A stretch of DNA of 64,000 bases from Nocardioidaceae bacterium (GTDB lineage Bacteria; Actinomycetota; Actinomycetes; Propionibacteriales; Nocardioidaceae). The notes under the pieces are model-generated. The model was not told where the DNA came from. It did not search any database and saw only the letters and a list, made by a program, of their open reading frames with translations. The translations under genes and the position numbers were made by a program. Positions 51,234-61,748 of this stretch are shown here, in pieces. Where the stretch lies: the NCBI GenBank assembly GCA_030655315.1, contig JAURVT010000017.1, forward strand, positions 1-64,000. Reading direction: 5' to 3'. Numbering within the stretch: the stretch's first letter is position 1; the number at the start of each line of letters is the position of its first letter.

Positions 51234-51537
51234 CCGGTCGCCGGGTGCCGTGGGAACCGGGCTCGACCGACGGGCCGCGGGGAGCCAGCGGCCGAGGAGG
51301 ACAGCGCTTCCCGGCACGATCGCGTCCCGACCATCCAGGTCGGTGACGTCCTCGGCCCCCTCACGCCCCGCCTCGCACGACGAGCAGCCGCAGCACGTCT
51401 GACGGGGCTCCGCGTGGTGGGTCCATGCCCCACGCCAGCACGCCCCCCGTGCTCGCCGACTGGGTCGAACGGCCCGAGCCGCTACGGTGGGCTCGGCTCC
51501 CCCGACCCCGGAACCCCCGAAGGGACGGAGGACGCCC
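51234..51537. other. Intergenic stretch before the sensor kinase gene
   Basis: 304 bp with no convincing coding frame. TACGGT at 51483 could be a -10 for the kinase transcript. The ribosome-binding site GGACGGAGG lies just before the ATG at 51538. I found no GGGAC-N4-GTCCC box here. Confidence 0.45.
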
Positions 51538-53898
<2,361 letters not shown>

Positions 53899-53917
53899 CG
53901 CAGGCCTCGTCCGCACC

Positions 53918-53931
53918 GGGACGTTCGCCCC
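53918..53931 (+). promoter_or_regulatory. DosR/DevR-like box, imperfect
   Basis: GGGAC-GTTC-GCCCC, one mismatch from GGGAC-N4-GTCCC, 53-66 bp upstream of the USP-nitroreductase fusion gene. Confidence 0.55.
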
Positions 53932-53983
53932 TGTCGGCCGGGCGATGCCGCGGCGAGGCTCGAGGTGGTCGGAAGGAGACCCC

Positions 53984-55495
53984 ATGCAGCCGAGCCCCGC
54001 CGACGACGCCGACGCACCGGCCCCGCGCATCGAGCCCGCCGGTCGGGGCACGGTGGTGGTGGGGCACGACGGGCCCGGCGCCGCCGACCACGCGCTGCGC
54101 CGAGCGGGCGAGCTGGCCCGCCGACTCGACGACGTGCTGGTCGTCGTCCGCGCCTACTCGCTCGCCGGCGACGCCCCCTGGGCGAGCAGTCCCCCGCGCC
54201 AGGACCCCTCCGCCTCCGAGGTCGGGGCCGTCGTGACCGACGAGCTGCGACGCGACGTCGCTCGCGTGCTCGGCCACCACGACGGCGCGGTGCTCCTCCG
54301 CGTCGAGCACGCCACCGCGGTCCGCGCGCTCACCGCCGTGTCCGACGGGGCCGACATGCTGATGCTCGGGTCGCACGGTGCGCAGGCCGGTCCCCGGCAC
54401 GATGACCATCCCGGCTCGGTCAGCCGCCGGTGCCTGCGCGACGCCACCTGTCCGGTGCTGCTCGTCGGACCCGGGACCGATCCCGCTCCCCGCGGTCCGG
54501 TGCTCCCACGGCGTCGGACGCCCGACGAGCCCTCGCCGTGGACGCCGTCGCGGCACCACCTGGAGGTGCTGATCGGCGCCGGCACCCTCGCGCCGTCCAT
54601 GCACAACACCCAGCCCTGGACGTTCTGGACCGCGGGCGCCGACCTGTGCGTCGGCCTCGACGGGGCGAGGCTCCTCCCGGCGGAGGACCCCGGGTCACGG
54701 GCCGCCGTGCTGTCCGTCGGGGCCGTGGTCACCAACCTGCGGTGCCAGGGCGCGGCCGGCGACCTCGGCACCGACGTGACCTGGCTCCCGCCGTCGAGGA
54801 ACGGTCGCACGGCGCTGGCCGCGGTCCACCTCGACCCCGGCGCCGACGTCGACCACGAGCTGGCGACGCTCGCCCTCTCGATCCCCCTGCGCCGCACCCG
54901 ACGCCGCCCGATGAGCGGACGCCCCCTCACCGCCTCGGCCGAGCGCGACCTCGCGCTCGCCGCCTCGTCCGAGGGCGCCCGGCTCCTCCCGGTGCCCCGG
55001 GGGACGACGCGCGAGGCGCTCCTCGAGCTGGTCGACGAGGCCGCCCTCCTGGACCGGGTGGACGATCCGCGCCACCTCGAGCGTGACTCCTGGACCGGGG
55101 GCGTGCGGACCGCCGACGGCATCCCCGAGCGCTCCTTCGGGCAGCAGGACCGCGGCCGGGCCGTGATCCGCGACTTCGCCCCGGGTGTCCCCTCCGCAGT
55201 GCGCGGCTGGGCCGCGTTCGAGCCCGACGCGCCGCTCTACCTGCTCGGCACCGTCCGCGACGACGAGATCGGCTGGCTCCGCGCCGGTGCCGCGCTCGAG
55301 CACCTCTGGCTGGTGGCCACCTCGCGCGGCCTGGCCATGTCGTTCCTCAACCAGGTGCTCGAGCGCGACGACCTCCGCCGTCGGACCCGCGCCCTGGTGG
55401 ACGACGCCGTCTGGCCGCACATGGTCGTCCGGCTGGGGTACGGCGACCCGCCGGTGGCCACGCCGCGTCGACCGTGGCAGAGCTTCCTGACCTGA
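53984..55495 (+). CDS. Fusion of a universal stress domain and an Acg-type nitroreductase
   Basis: 503 aa. Residues about 20-160 are a USP domain (TVVVGHDGPGAADHALRRAG, DMLMLGSHGAQAGPRHDDH, CLRDATCPVLLVGPG). From about 185 it is an Acg/Rv2032-like nitroreductase (LEVLIGAGTLAPSMHNTQPW, TFWTAGADLCVGLDGARLL, YLLGTVRDDEIGWLRAGAAL, GLAMSFLNQVLE). In mycobacteria the two domains are separate DosR-regulon proteins. Here one chain joins them. Acg-type proteins bind FMN but have a lid over the site and may sequester it. ATG with GGAAGGAG 5 nt upstream. Confidence 0.86.
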   Translation: MQPSPADDADAPAPRIEPAGRGTVVVGHDGPGAADHALRRAGELARRLDDVLVVVRAYSLAGDAPWASSPPRQDPSASEVGAVVTDELRRDVARVLGHHDGAVLLRVEHATAVRALTAVSDGADMLMLGSHGAQAGPRHDDHPGSVSRRCLRDATCPVLLVGPGTDPAPRGPVLPRRRTPDEPSPWTPSRHHLEVLIGAGTLAPSMHNTQPWTFWTAGADLCVGLDGARLLPAEDPGSRAAVLSVGAVVTNLRCQGAAGDLGTDVTWLPPSRNGRTALAAVHLDPGADVDHELATLALSIPLRRTRRRPMSGRPLTASAERDLALAASSEGARLLPVPRGTTREALLELVDEAALLDRVDDPRHLERDSWTGGVRTADGIPERSFGQQDRGRAVIRDFAPGVPSAVRGWAAFEPDAPLYLLGTVRDDEIGWLRAGAALEHLWLVATSRGLAMSFLNQVLERDDLRRRTRALVDDAVWPHMVVRLGYGDPPVATPRRPWQSFLT

Positions 55496-55529
55496 GCGTC
55501 GCCGCCGCCGGCCGGCGTTCCCGGTGCCA

Positions 55530-55576
55530 TGGTCACCAACCTGCGGTGCTAGGGCGCGGCCGGCGACCTCGGTACC
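55530..55576 (+). repeat. 47-bp degenerate copy of part of the nitroreductase gene
   Basis: Differs at 2 of 47 positions from 54726-54772 inside the preceding gene, in the same orientation. One change turns a CAG codon into TAG. No nitroreductase sequence is seen on either side of it, so it is a leftover of a duplicated gene or a short templated insertion. Confidence 0.75.
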
Positions 55577-55617
55577 CGCGCGGGCTCCCACCGCCCTCCC
55601 ACCCCCAGCCGGGGAGG

Positions 55618-56034
55618 TCAGTCGACCGGGACGCCCCACCGTGTCGCGAGGTCGCGGACGCGGGCGTCGATCTCGTCGCGCACCAGACGCATCCGCTCGA
55701 TGCCGTCGACGCCGCGGTCCGACGGCTCGTCGAGCTCCCACGTCTCGAGCCGGACGTCGGGGTCGACCCGCAGGTCGGCTTCGCGCCCCAGCACCACCAC
55801 GACGTCGGCACGGGCGACCATCTCGTCGGTCAGCCCGCGCGGGACGTGGTGCCCGATGTCGACGCCCTGCTCGGCGAGCACCTCGGCCGACAGGGCGTTG
55901 ACCGCGGTGCCCGGCTCGGTGCCGGCCGAGGCGACGTGCGCCCGGCCGCCGACCGCACGGGTCAGCAGGGCCGCGGCCATCGGCGACTTGCCGCCGTTCC
56001 GGGCGCACACGAAGAGGAACCCGGGGGTGCTCAT
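55618..56034 (-). CDS. arsC: Arsenate reductase of the low-molecular-weight phosphatase family
   Basis: 138 aa. The P-loop FVCARNGGKSPMAAALL has the nucleophilic Cys but ends C-x5-K where the canonical loop is C-x5-R. I recall this NGGKS form from actinobacterial ArsC proteins thought to use mycothiol. The catalytic Asp is not in the usual DP pair near the C-terminus. Start at 56034 in ATGA overlap with acr3, so ArsC is made with the exporter: arsenate is reduced to arsenite and then pumped out. Confidence 0.83.
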   Translation of the reverse strand: MSTPGFLFVCARNGGKSPMAAALLTRAVGGRAHVASAGTEPGTAVNALSAEVLAEQGVDIGHHVPRGLTDEMVARADVVVVLGREADLRVDPDVRLETWELDEPSDRGVDGIERMRLVRDEIDARVRDLATRWGVPVD

Positions 56035-57116
56035 GCCGACGCTCCCGCCGGCGCGGTGCGGCGGCCCCGGAGCCACAGCGCGACGTAGACGAGCCCGACC
56101 AGGACCGGCACCTCGATCAACGGGCCGACGACCCCGGCCAGCGCCTGGCCCGAGGTGACCCCGAACGTGCCGATGGCGACGGCGATCGCGAGCTCGAAGT
56201 TGTTGCCCGCGGCGGTGAAGGACAGCGTGGCGGTCTTCTCGTACCCGAGCCCCAGGCGGGACCCGGCGACCCAGGACACGCCGAACATCACCAGGAAGTA
56301 GGACAGCAGGGGCAGGGCGATCCGCACGACGTCGAGCGGGCGGCTCGTGATCGCGTCGCCCTGCAGCGCGAACAGCACCACGATCGTGAACAGCAGCCCG
56401 TACAGGGCGAGCGGGGCGATCCTCGGCAGGAAGGTGCCCTCGTACCAGTCGCGACCCCGGGCCCGCTCACCCAGCGTGCGGGTGAGGAACCCGGCGGCCA
56501 GCGGGATGCCGAGGAACACGAGGACGCTCGTCACGATGGCCCCGACCGAGAACTCCGCGCTGGTCGTCGACAGGCCGAGCCACCCGGGCAGCACCTGCAG
56601 GTAGAACCAGCCGAGCGCACCGAACGCGACGACCTGGAACACGCTGTTGATCGCGACCAGGACGGCGGCGGCCTCCCGGTCGCCGCACGCGAGGTCGTTC
56701 CAGATCAGCACCATCGCGATGCACCGGGCCAGCCCGACGATGATCAGGCCGGTGCGATACTCGGGGAGGTCGGGCAGCAGCAGCCAGGCCAGCACGAACA
56801 TCAGTGCGGGGCCGACGAGCCAGTTCAGCACGAGCGAGGCCACCAGCAGGCGACGGTCGCCGGTGATCCTCGACGTCTCCGTGTACCGGACCTTGGCCAG
56901 CACCGGGTACATCATCAGCAGCAGCCCGACGGCGATCGGCAGGCTCACCGACCCGACCTCCACCGCGGCCAGCGCGTCGTCCACCCCGGGCACGGTCCGT
57001 CCGAGGACGAGGCCGACGACCATCGCGACGACGATCCAGATCGGCAGGAAGCGGTCCAGGACCGAGAGCCGGGCGACGACCGCCGACTCCGGGCGTGTGG
57101 GCGGCGCGGTGGTCAC
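56031..57116 (-). CDS. acr3: Acr3-type arsenite exporter
   Basis: 361 aa, ten transmembrane helices. LLLMMYPVLAKVRYTE, LVGLARCIAMVLIWNDLACG (the conserved Cys of helix 4) and FTAAGNNFELAIAVAIGTFG are Acr3 signatures. Exports arsenite using the proton gradient. GTG at 57116, divergent from arsR. On the minus strand TTGACA (57193-57188) and CAGGAT (57170-57165), 17 nt apart, form its promoter, and the ArsR dyad covers the -35. Confidence 0.9.
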   Translation of the reverse strand: MTTAPPTRPESAVVARLSVLDRFLPIWIVVAMVVGLVLGRTVPGVDDALAAVEVGSVSLPIAVGLLLMMYPVLAKVRYTETSRITGDRRLLVASLVLNWLVGPALMFVLAWLLLPDLPEYRTGLIIVGLARCIAMVLIWNDLACGDREAAAVLVAINSVFQVVAFGALGWFYLQVLPGWLGLSTTSAEFSVGAIVTSVLVFLGIPLAAGFLTRTLGERARGRDWYEGTFLPRIAPLALYGLLFTIVVLFALQGDAITSRPLDVVRIALPLLSYFLVMFGVSWVAGSRLGLGYEKTATLSFTAAGNNFELAIAVAIGTFGVTSGQALAGVVGPLIEVPVLVGLVYVALWLRGRRTAPAGASA

Positions 57117-57178
57117 GGCAGCACTCCTGGGCCTCGGCAGACATCGACGACCGTCGATCCACCGATCCTGACCAACAC

Positions 57179-57209
57179 ATCGACACCTGTCAATACGAGG
57201 TCGTACGAT
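57179..57209. promoter_or_regulatory. ArsR operator and divergent ars promoters
   Basis: ATCGACA-CC-TGTCAAT (57179-57194), inverted arms with one mismatch. For arsR, TCGACA (57180-57185) and TACGAT (57204-57209) are 18 nt apart, and the ATG follows after 6 nt (leaderless). For acr3, TTGACA lies on the opposite strand in the same dyad. ArsR bound here would shut both. Confidence 0.72.
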
Positions 57210-57215
57210 CGGGCG

Positions 57216-57575
57216 ATGAGCACCGACGAGGCCTGCTGCGCACCCCTCGTCTCGGCGCCGCTCGGCGCCGACGAGGCCGTAGAGCTCGCGGCGACGATGA
57301 AGGCGCTGGCCGACCCCACCCGCCTGCGCCTGCTGTCGCTCGTCGCGGCGCACGAGGGCGGCGAGGCGTGCGTCTGCGACCTCACCGGGCCGGTCGGGCT
57401 GAGCCAGCCGACGGTCTCGCACCACCTGAAGAAGCTCGTGGACGCCGGCCTGCTCACGCGCGAGCAGCGTGGCGTGTGGGCCTTCTACGCGGTGCGCACG
57501 GCGGCGCTGGGCGCCGTCGCCGACGTGCTGCGCGACCCCGCGCCCGGGACCGCTCAGGCGGCGTCGAACTGCTGA
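57216..57575 (+). CDS. arsR: ArsR-family arsenic-responsive repressor
   Basis: 119 aa. Winged helix with MKALADPTRLRLLSLVAAHE, the metalloid site ACVCDLTGPVG (Cys-x-Cys in the DNA-contact helix region) and SQPTVSHHLKKLVDAGLLTR. A further CC pair in DEACCAP near the N-terminus may add a ligand, and one Cys ends the chain. Arsenite binding should release the operator between it and acr3. Probably leaderless start. Confidence 0.9.
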   Translation: MSTDEACCAPLVSAPLGADEAVELAATMKALADPTRLRLLSLVAAHEGGEACVCDLTGPVGLSQPTVSHHLKKLVDAGLLTREQRGVWAFYAVRTAALGAVADVLRDPAPGTAQAASNC

Positions 57576-57829
57576 CGCGCCAGTCGCCAGATGCTCGGGG
57601 ACACGTCGCCGTGGGTGCACAGCGGGGTGAGCCGGTCGGCGAGGCGCGCGTCGCCGTGGGTCTCGAGCAACGACGCCGGGGCGAAGTGGTCCTGCCGGTC
57701 GAGCCAGCCGTCGACCAGCCGCTGCCGCTGCCGGGTGCTGGTGGCGTCGGGCGACGCGCGGGCCGCCTTGGCCAGCAGGGCGAGCAGGGTCGAGGACTCC
57801 CGGTGCAGGTAGGGCGTCGAAGTGGTCAT
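57554..57829 (-). CDS. Hypothetical 91-aa protein
   Basis: Frame of 91 codons whose 3' end overlaps the arsR end by 22 bp. Sequence is polar and helical (SSTLLALLAKAARASPDATS, RQRQRLVDGWLDRQDHFAPA) with no motif I recognise. No strong ribosome-binding site is seen. Third-position GC bias is compatible with coding. Uncertain. Confidence 0.5.
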   Translation of the reverse strand: MTTSTPYLHRESSTLLALLAKAARASPDATSTRQRQRLVDGWLDRQDHFAPASLLETHGDARLADRLTPLCTHGDVSPSIWRLARQQFDAA

Positions 57830-58075
57830 CCCACCAGTGTCCGGGGCCGAGATGTCCAGGAGTTGACGTGCTCGCTACGACTGGGGTCCGACTCGGTCGG
57901 AGCCGCCCGCGAGCCGTCGTCGTGCTCCGGCCCGCCGGACGGGCGTATGGTCATGAGGTCAGGGGTCCTGCGACCGTCGCGACCAAGTGCGGTCATTCCT
58001 GGTTCTCACGAACAGGACGTCCCTGCGGGCAGCGCTACGGCTGAGGTCGCACACGGCCCTCGGATTGGCAACGCG

Positions 58076-59095
58076 ATGGATCATCGCGCCGTGAACCACG
58101 CCCTCGCCCGGCTCGTCTCGCTCGCGACCGAGATCGTGGACCCTCGGGTCGCCGCGCGGGCCCTCGCCGACGCCGCCGACGGCGTGCTGGGGGTCGACGG
58201 CGTCGGCGTCGCGCTCCACGGCGCCGCCGGGCACCGGTCCGTCCATGCCACGACCGAGCCGGCTCACGTGCTCGAACGCCTCCAGGACGAGCGCACCACG
58301 GGGCCGCGCGCGCAGGCAGACCGGTCGGGTGCCGACGTCGCCGCCTGGGGGGACGCCGGGCTCGCGGTGTGGCCGCACCTCGCCGACACCGCCCGGACCG
58401 TGGGGATCGGCTGCGTGACGGTGATGCCCCTGGTCAGCCGCGGACGGTGCTGGGGCGTCCTCAGCCTGTACACGTCGAACCCGGAGCCCGTGGCGCCCGA
58501 CGTGCTCGAGGCCGCCCGGATCCTGGCCGACGTCACCACCTCCCTGCTCGTGAAGGCCGCGGACGGCCAGGCGGCCCGTGACGCCAAGATCGACGTCCTG
58601 CGTCGCGCGAGCCGCGACCCCCTCACCGGGGCGTCCAGCCGGCTGGTGCTGTCCGCGCGCCTGGACCAGGCCCTGCACGAGTCGCGGCGTCGGGGCACCA
58701 CCACCGGCGTGCTCTTCGTCGACGTCGACGACTTCCGGGGCGTCCGCCGCACCCACGGCCCCGCCGCGGGCGACGAGGTGCTCCGCGAGACGGCGCGTCG
58801 CATCGGCGCCCAGCTCCGTCGCTCGGACACCCTCGCCCGCCTGGCCGACGACGAGTTCGTGGTCGTCTGCTGCGACCTCGCCGGCACCGTCGACGACCCC
58901 GACGGGCCACTGCGCACCGTGGTCGACCGGATCCGCCGCGCCATGCTCCCCGCCGTCCGGACCGCGGCCGGCGACGTGGTGGTCTCGCTCAGCATCGGCG
59001 AGGCGGTCTCGACCGGCACCGACCTCGGGGCCCACCTGATCGACGAGGCCGACCGGTCGATGTACCGGTCCCGGGCGTCGAGGGCCGACGGGTGA
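58076..59095 (+). CDS. GAF-GGDEF protein with degenerate GGDEF signature
   Basis: 339 aa. GAF about 10-165 (VDGVGVALHGAAGHRSVHAT, GCVTVMPLVSRGRCWGVLSL) and GGDEF about 175-335 (RDPLTGASSRLVLSARLDQA, VLFVDVDDFRGVRRTHGPAA, ending SIGEAVSTGTDL). The active-site loop, normally (G/A)G(D/E)EF, reads ADDEF. The missing second glycine should reduce or abolish c-di-GMP synthesis; a sensing role may remain. ATG at 58076 without a good ribosome-binding site. No EAL domain. Confidence 0.82.
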   Translation: MDHRAVNHALARLVSLATEIVDPRVAARALADAADGVLGVDGVGVALHGAAGHRSVHATTEPAHVLERLQDERTTGPRAQADRSGADVAAWGDAGLAVWPHLADTARTVGIGCVTVMPLVSRGRCWGVLSLYTSNPEPVAPDVLEAARILADVTTSLLVKAADGQAARDAKIDVLRRASRDPLTGASSRLVLSARLDQALHESRRRGTTTGVLFVDVDDFRGVRRTHGPAAGDEVLRETARRIGAQLRRSDTLARLADDEFVVVCCDLAGTVDDPDGPLRTVVDRIRRAMLPAVRTAAGDVVVSLSIGEAVSTGTDLGAHLIDEADRSMYRSRASRADG

Positions 59096-59103
59096 GGCGC
59101 GGG

Positions 59104-59966
59104 TCACCGGGCCGGTGACGGGCCGCCCGGTCGCAGCGACTGGGTCCCGATGACCGACAGCAGACCCAGCCGCTCGTGGCTGACGGTCCCGGGGACCGCG
59201 GTGTAGACCATCAGGGCGTGCGCCTGGTCGGGGTCGACGAGCCGCTGGCAGTGCAGCTCCAGGGTCCCGACCTCCGGGTGGACGAAGTGCTTGGTCTCGC
59301 GGGGACGGACGCCGACCTCCTGGGTCGCCCACAGCGCCCGGAACTCCTCGCTCCGCTCGAGCAGCAGGTCGCTGAGCCGGGCGGCCGCCGAGTCCGGCCC
59401 CTCAGCGCACGGATCTCCCGCAGGCCGGACGTGAAGAGACGGCTCATGAAGGCGTGCTCCTCGGGCGCGTAGAGCGCACGGGCGGACGGCTCGGTGAACC
59501 AGCGGTACCCCAGGCTGCGTCCGGGTCCGCGCCGTGACGCGAGGTCGCCGGTGAGGGCGACCCCGAGCCTGGTCTGCCGGAGCGTCTCGCCGAGCTCGGT
59601 GATGATCTCGGCGGGGGTGTCGTCCAGCCGGTCGAGCACCCGCAGGAGCCCGGGGCTGAGGTGCTCGCCGTCGGCCCCGCGCGTCGGCGGGTGGTGGCCC
59701 GCGAGGTGGAACAGGTGGTCGCGCTCGCGGTGCGAGAGGTGCAGCCCCAGGGCGATCGAGGCGAGCATCTGCTCGGACGGCTGCGGTCCGCGCTCGCGCT
59801 CGAGCCGCGCGTAGTAGTCCACCGACATGTGGCACAGCGCCGCCACCTCCTCGCGGCGCAGTCCGCTCGTCCGGCGCCGGGCCCCGCGGGGCAGCCCCAC
59901 GTCCTCGGGCTGCAGCGCGCCCCGACGCGCGCGGAGGAACTCGGCCAGCGCCGTGCGGTCGATCAT
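59104..59966 (-). pseudogene. XRE/MmyB-like regulator interrupted by a frameshift
   Basis: N-terminal part from the ATG at 59966: HTH_31 ([55 protein letters not shown]) and the first half of the MmyB-like domain (LGYRWFTEPSARALYAPEEH, LREIRALRG). At a C4 run (59398-59401, G4 on the coding strand) the frame changes. One more G would join it to PDSAAARLSDLLLERSEEF and the normal ending FVHPEVGTLELHCQRLVDPD. Divergent from an SDR, as are its two relatives in this window from an SDR and an MFS gene. Real mutation or a homopolymer error. Confidence 0.8.
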
Positions 59967-60171
59967 GTCGCTCCTCGTCGCCGTCCTGCGGGTGGACGAC
60001 CCTGTCTACCGTCCCCGGCCGCCCGCAGCCACGCCTCGTCGATCCCCCCGTGGATCCCACGCGGCCCCCGGACCACGGCGCGCCGATCCTCGGAGCGGCG
60101 GTCCCTGGATCAGCCCGGTCGCGACCGTGAGGCTGGTGCGACCACCACCATCACCCACCGAGGAGCCGGAC

Positions 60172-61116
60172 GTGCCGCGTCAGCAGATCGACCCCACCCT
60201 TCCCGACCTGCGGGGCCGACGCGCCGTGGTCACCGGCGCGAGCGACGGCGTGGGCCTCCGGATCGCCCAGCAGCTCGCGGCGGCCGGCGCCGAGGTGGTC
60301 ATGCCCGTCCGCAACCGCGCCAAGGGCGGGGCCGCCGTCGACCGCATCCGCGAGACCCAGCCACAGGCGCGGGTGTCGCTGCGTGACCTCGACCTCTCCT
60401 CACTGCAGTCGGTCGCGGCCCTCGGCCGCACGCTCGGCGAGGAGGGCCTCCCCATCCACCACCTCGTCAACAACGCCGGCGTGATGACCCCACCCACCCG
60501 GATGACCACGCAGGACGGTCACGAGCTGCAGCTCGGGACCAACCACCTCGGCCACTTCGCGCTGGTCGCCCACCTGCTCCCCCTGCTGCGAGCGGGCGGT
60601 GCCCGCGTGACGTCGCAGGTCAGCATCGCCGCTCGCAGCGGCTCCCTCGACTGGGACGACCCGGAGAGCGAGCGCAGGTACGTCGGGGGCCGGGCGTACA
60701 GCCGGTCCAAGATCGCCCTGGGCCTGTTCGGCCTGGAGCTGGACCGTCGCAGCCGGGCCCTGGGGTGGGGCATCTCGAGCAACCTGTCGCACCCCGGCGT
60801 CGCCCCCACCAGCCTGCTGGCCGCCCGTCCCGAGATCGGGCGGAGCGGCGACACCCCGCAGGTACGCCTGATCGGCTGGCTGTCCGCCCGGGGCATCCTC
60901 CTCGGCACCGTCGACGGCGCCGCCCTGCCGGCCCTGGTGGCGGCGGCCTCCCCCGATGCCGAGGGGGGACGGCTGTACGGGCCCGGCGGGACCGGCCACC
61001 TCGCGGGCCCGCCCGTGGAGCAGGCGCCGTACCGCCCGCTCCGCGACGTCGACGCCGCCGCACGGCTGTGGCAGCTGTCCGAGGACCTCACGAGCACCGT
61101 CCTCGCCCCGACCTGA
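60172..61116 (+). CDS. Short-chain dehydrogenase/reductase (retinol-dehydrogenase-like)
   Basis: 314 aa. [20 protein letters not shown] (TGxxxGxG), [11 protein letters not shown] (NNAG), Ser in [14 protein letters not shown], and [16 protein letters not shown] (YxxxK). Longer than classical SDRs, with the C-terminal extension of the protochlorophyllide/retinol-dehydrogenase branch. Substrate unknown. GTG with AGGAG 7 nt upstream. Divergent from the XRE/MmyB-like gene. Confidence 0.86.
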   Translation: MPRQQIDPTLPDLRGRRAVVTGASDGVGLRIAQQLAAAGAEVVMPVRNRAKGGAAVDRIRETQPQARVSLRDLDLSSLQSVAALGRTLGEEGLPIHHLVNNAGVMTPPTRMTTQDGHELQLGTNHLGHFALVAHLLPLLRAGGARVTSQVSIAARSGSLDWDDPESERRYVGGRAYSRSKIALGLFGLELDRRSRALGWGISSNLSHPGVAPTSLLAARPEIGRSGDTPQVRLIGWLSARGILLGTVDGAALPALVAAASPDAEGGRLYGPGGTGHLAGPPVEQAPYRPLRDVDAAARLWQLSEDLTSTVLAPT

Positions 61117-61188
61117 CGGACCGCCGGCCGGCCCGCGTCGCGTACGGTCCGGGTGACCGCACCGCTCGGACCGACGCGAAGGACCCCC

Positions 61189-61398
61189 ATGAAGCTCTCC
61201 ACCCGCAACCAGCTGCCCGGCACCGTCGTCTCGATCACCTCGGGCGAGGCCATGGCGGTCGTCAAGATCCAGCTCGCCGGCGGCGAGGTCATCACCTCGT
61301 CCATCACCCGGGACGCGGTCGCCGACCTCGAGCTCGTCGAGGGCTCCGCGGTCACCGCGCTGGTGAAGTCGACCGAGGTCGCGCTCGCCGTCCTCTGA
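61189..61398 (+). CDS. Molybdopterin/molybdate-binding TOBE protein (Mop-like)
   Basis: 69 aa, a single TOBE domain: MKLSTRNQLPGTVVSITSGE, AVVKIQLAGGEVITSSITRD, GSAVTALVKSTEVALAVL. Mop-like proteins assemble into hexamers that store molybdate or tungstate. ATG with AAGGA 5-6 nt upstream. TACGGT at 61143 is a possible -10. No molybdate transporter gene is nearby. Confidence 0.87.
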   Translation: MKLSTRNQLPGTVVSITSGEAMAVVKIQLAGGEVITSSITRDAVADLELVEGSAVTALVKSTEVALAVL

Positions 61399-61429
61399 CG
61401 CCCTCCGCGCCGACCGACCCCACCGGCAG

Positions 61430-61702
61430 CTACTGCTGCACGAGGTCGGTCCACCCGTCGGCGGTCTGCAGCTGCGGACGGTCGATCTCCCCGACCATCC
61501 CCGAGTGCAGCCGCACCACGACGTCGGTGCCGTCGGGCAGCGACGCAGAGAGCTCCTTGGTGCCGTAGACCACGCGCGTGTCGTCGACCGGCTGCCCGTC
61601 GACCTCGAGGCGGGCCCGGTTGACGATGGCGAGCCGCTGGTCGAAGACCAGCTCGATCTCGTGGCCGGCGTGGGTCCCGTGGTACCGGGTGACGTCGAGC
61701 AT
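61430..61702 (-). CDS. Hypothetical small beta-rich protein
   Basis: 90 aa. MLDVTRYHGTHAGHEIELVF, AIVNRARLEVDGQPVDDTRV and LSASLPDGTDVVVRLHSGMV look like consecutive beta strands of a small barrel or sandwich. No family recognised with confidence. ATG at 61702 with AAGGAG 7 nt upstream. Divergent from a TetR gene, with a dyad between them, so it is probably that regulator's target. Confidence 0.7.
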   Translation of the reverse strand: MLDVTRYHGTHAGHEIELVFDQRLAIVNRARLEVDGQPVDDTRVVYGTKELSASLPDGTDVVVRLHSGMVGEIDRPQLQTADGWTDLVQQ

Positions 61703-61723
61703 GCGTGTCTCCTTCGTGGATTC

Positions 61724-61741
61724 CGTTATTCTCACTAACGT
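61724..61741. promoter_or_regulatory. TetR operator and leaderless promoter
   Basis: CGTTA-N7-TAACG (61724-61740), a dyad in the 46-bp divergent gap. TAACGT (61736-61741) stands 7 nt before the tetR ATG and can serve as its -10, so binding at the dyad would block the regulator's own promoter. Confidence 0.6.
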
Positions 61742-61748
61742 AACACCC

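Noticed and set aside
58010..58036. GGAC-GTCC sequence before the GGDEF gene as a fifth DosR-like box
   Set aside because: The arms are contiguous (GGACGTCC), without the 4-bp spacer shared by the other boxes.
60049..60061. CGTGG-ATC-CCACG as the operator of the third XRE/SDR pair
   Set aside because: Short GC-rich dyad of a kind that occurs by chance in this composition, and it does not flank a clear -10 or -35.
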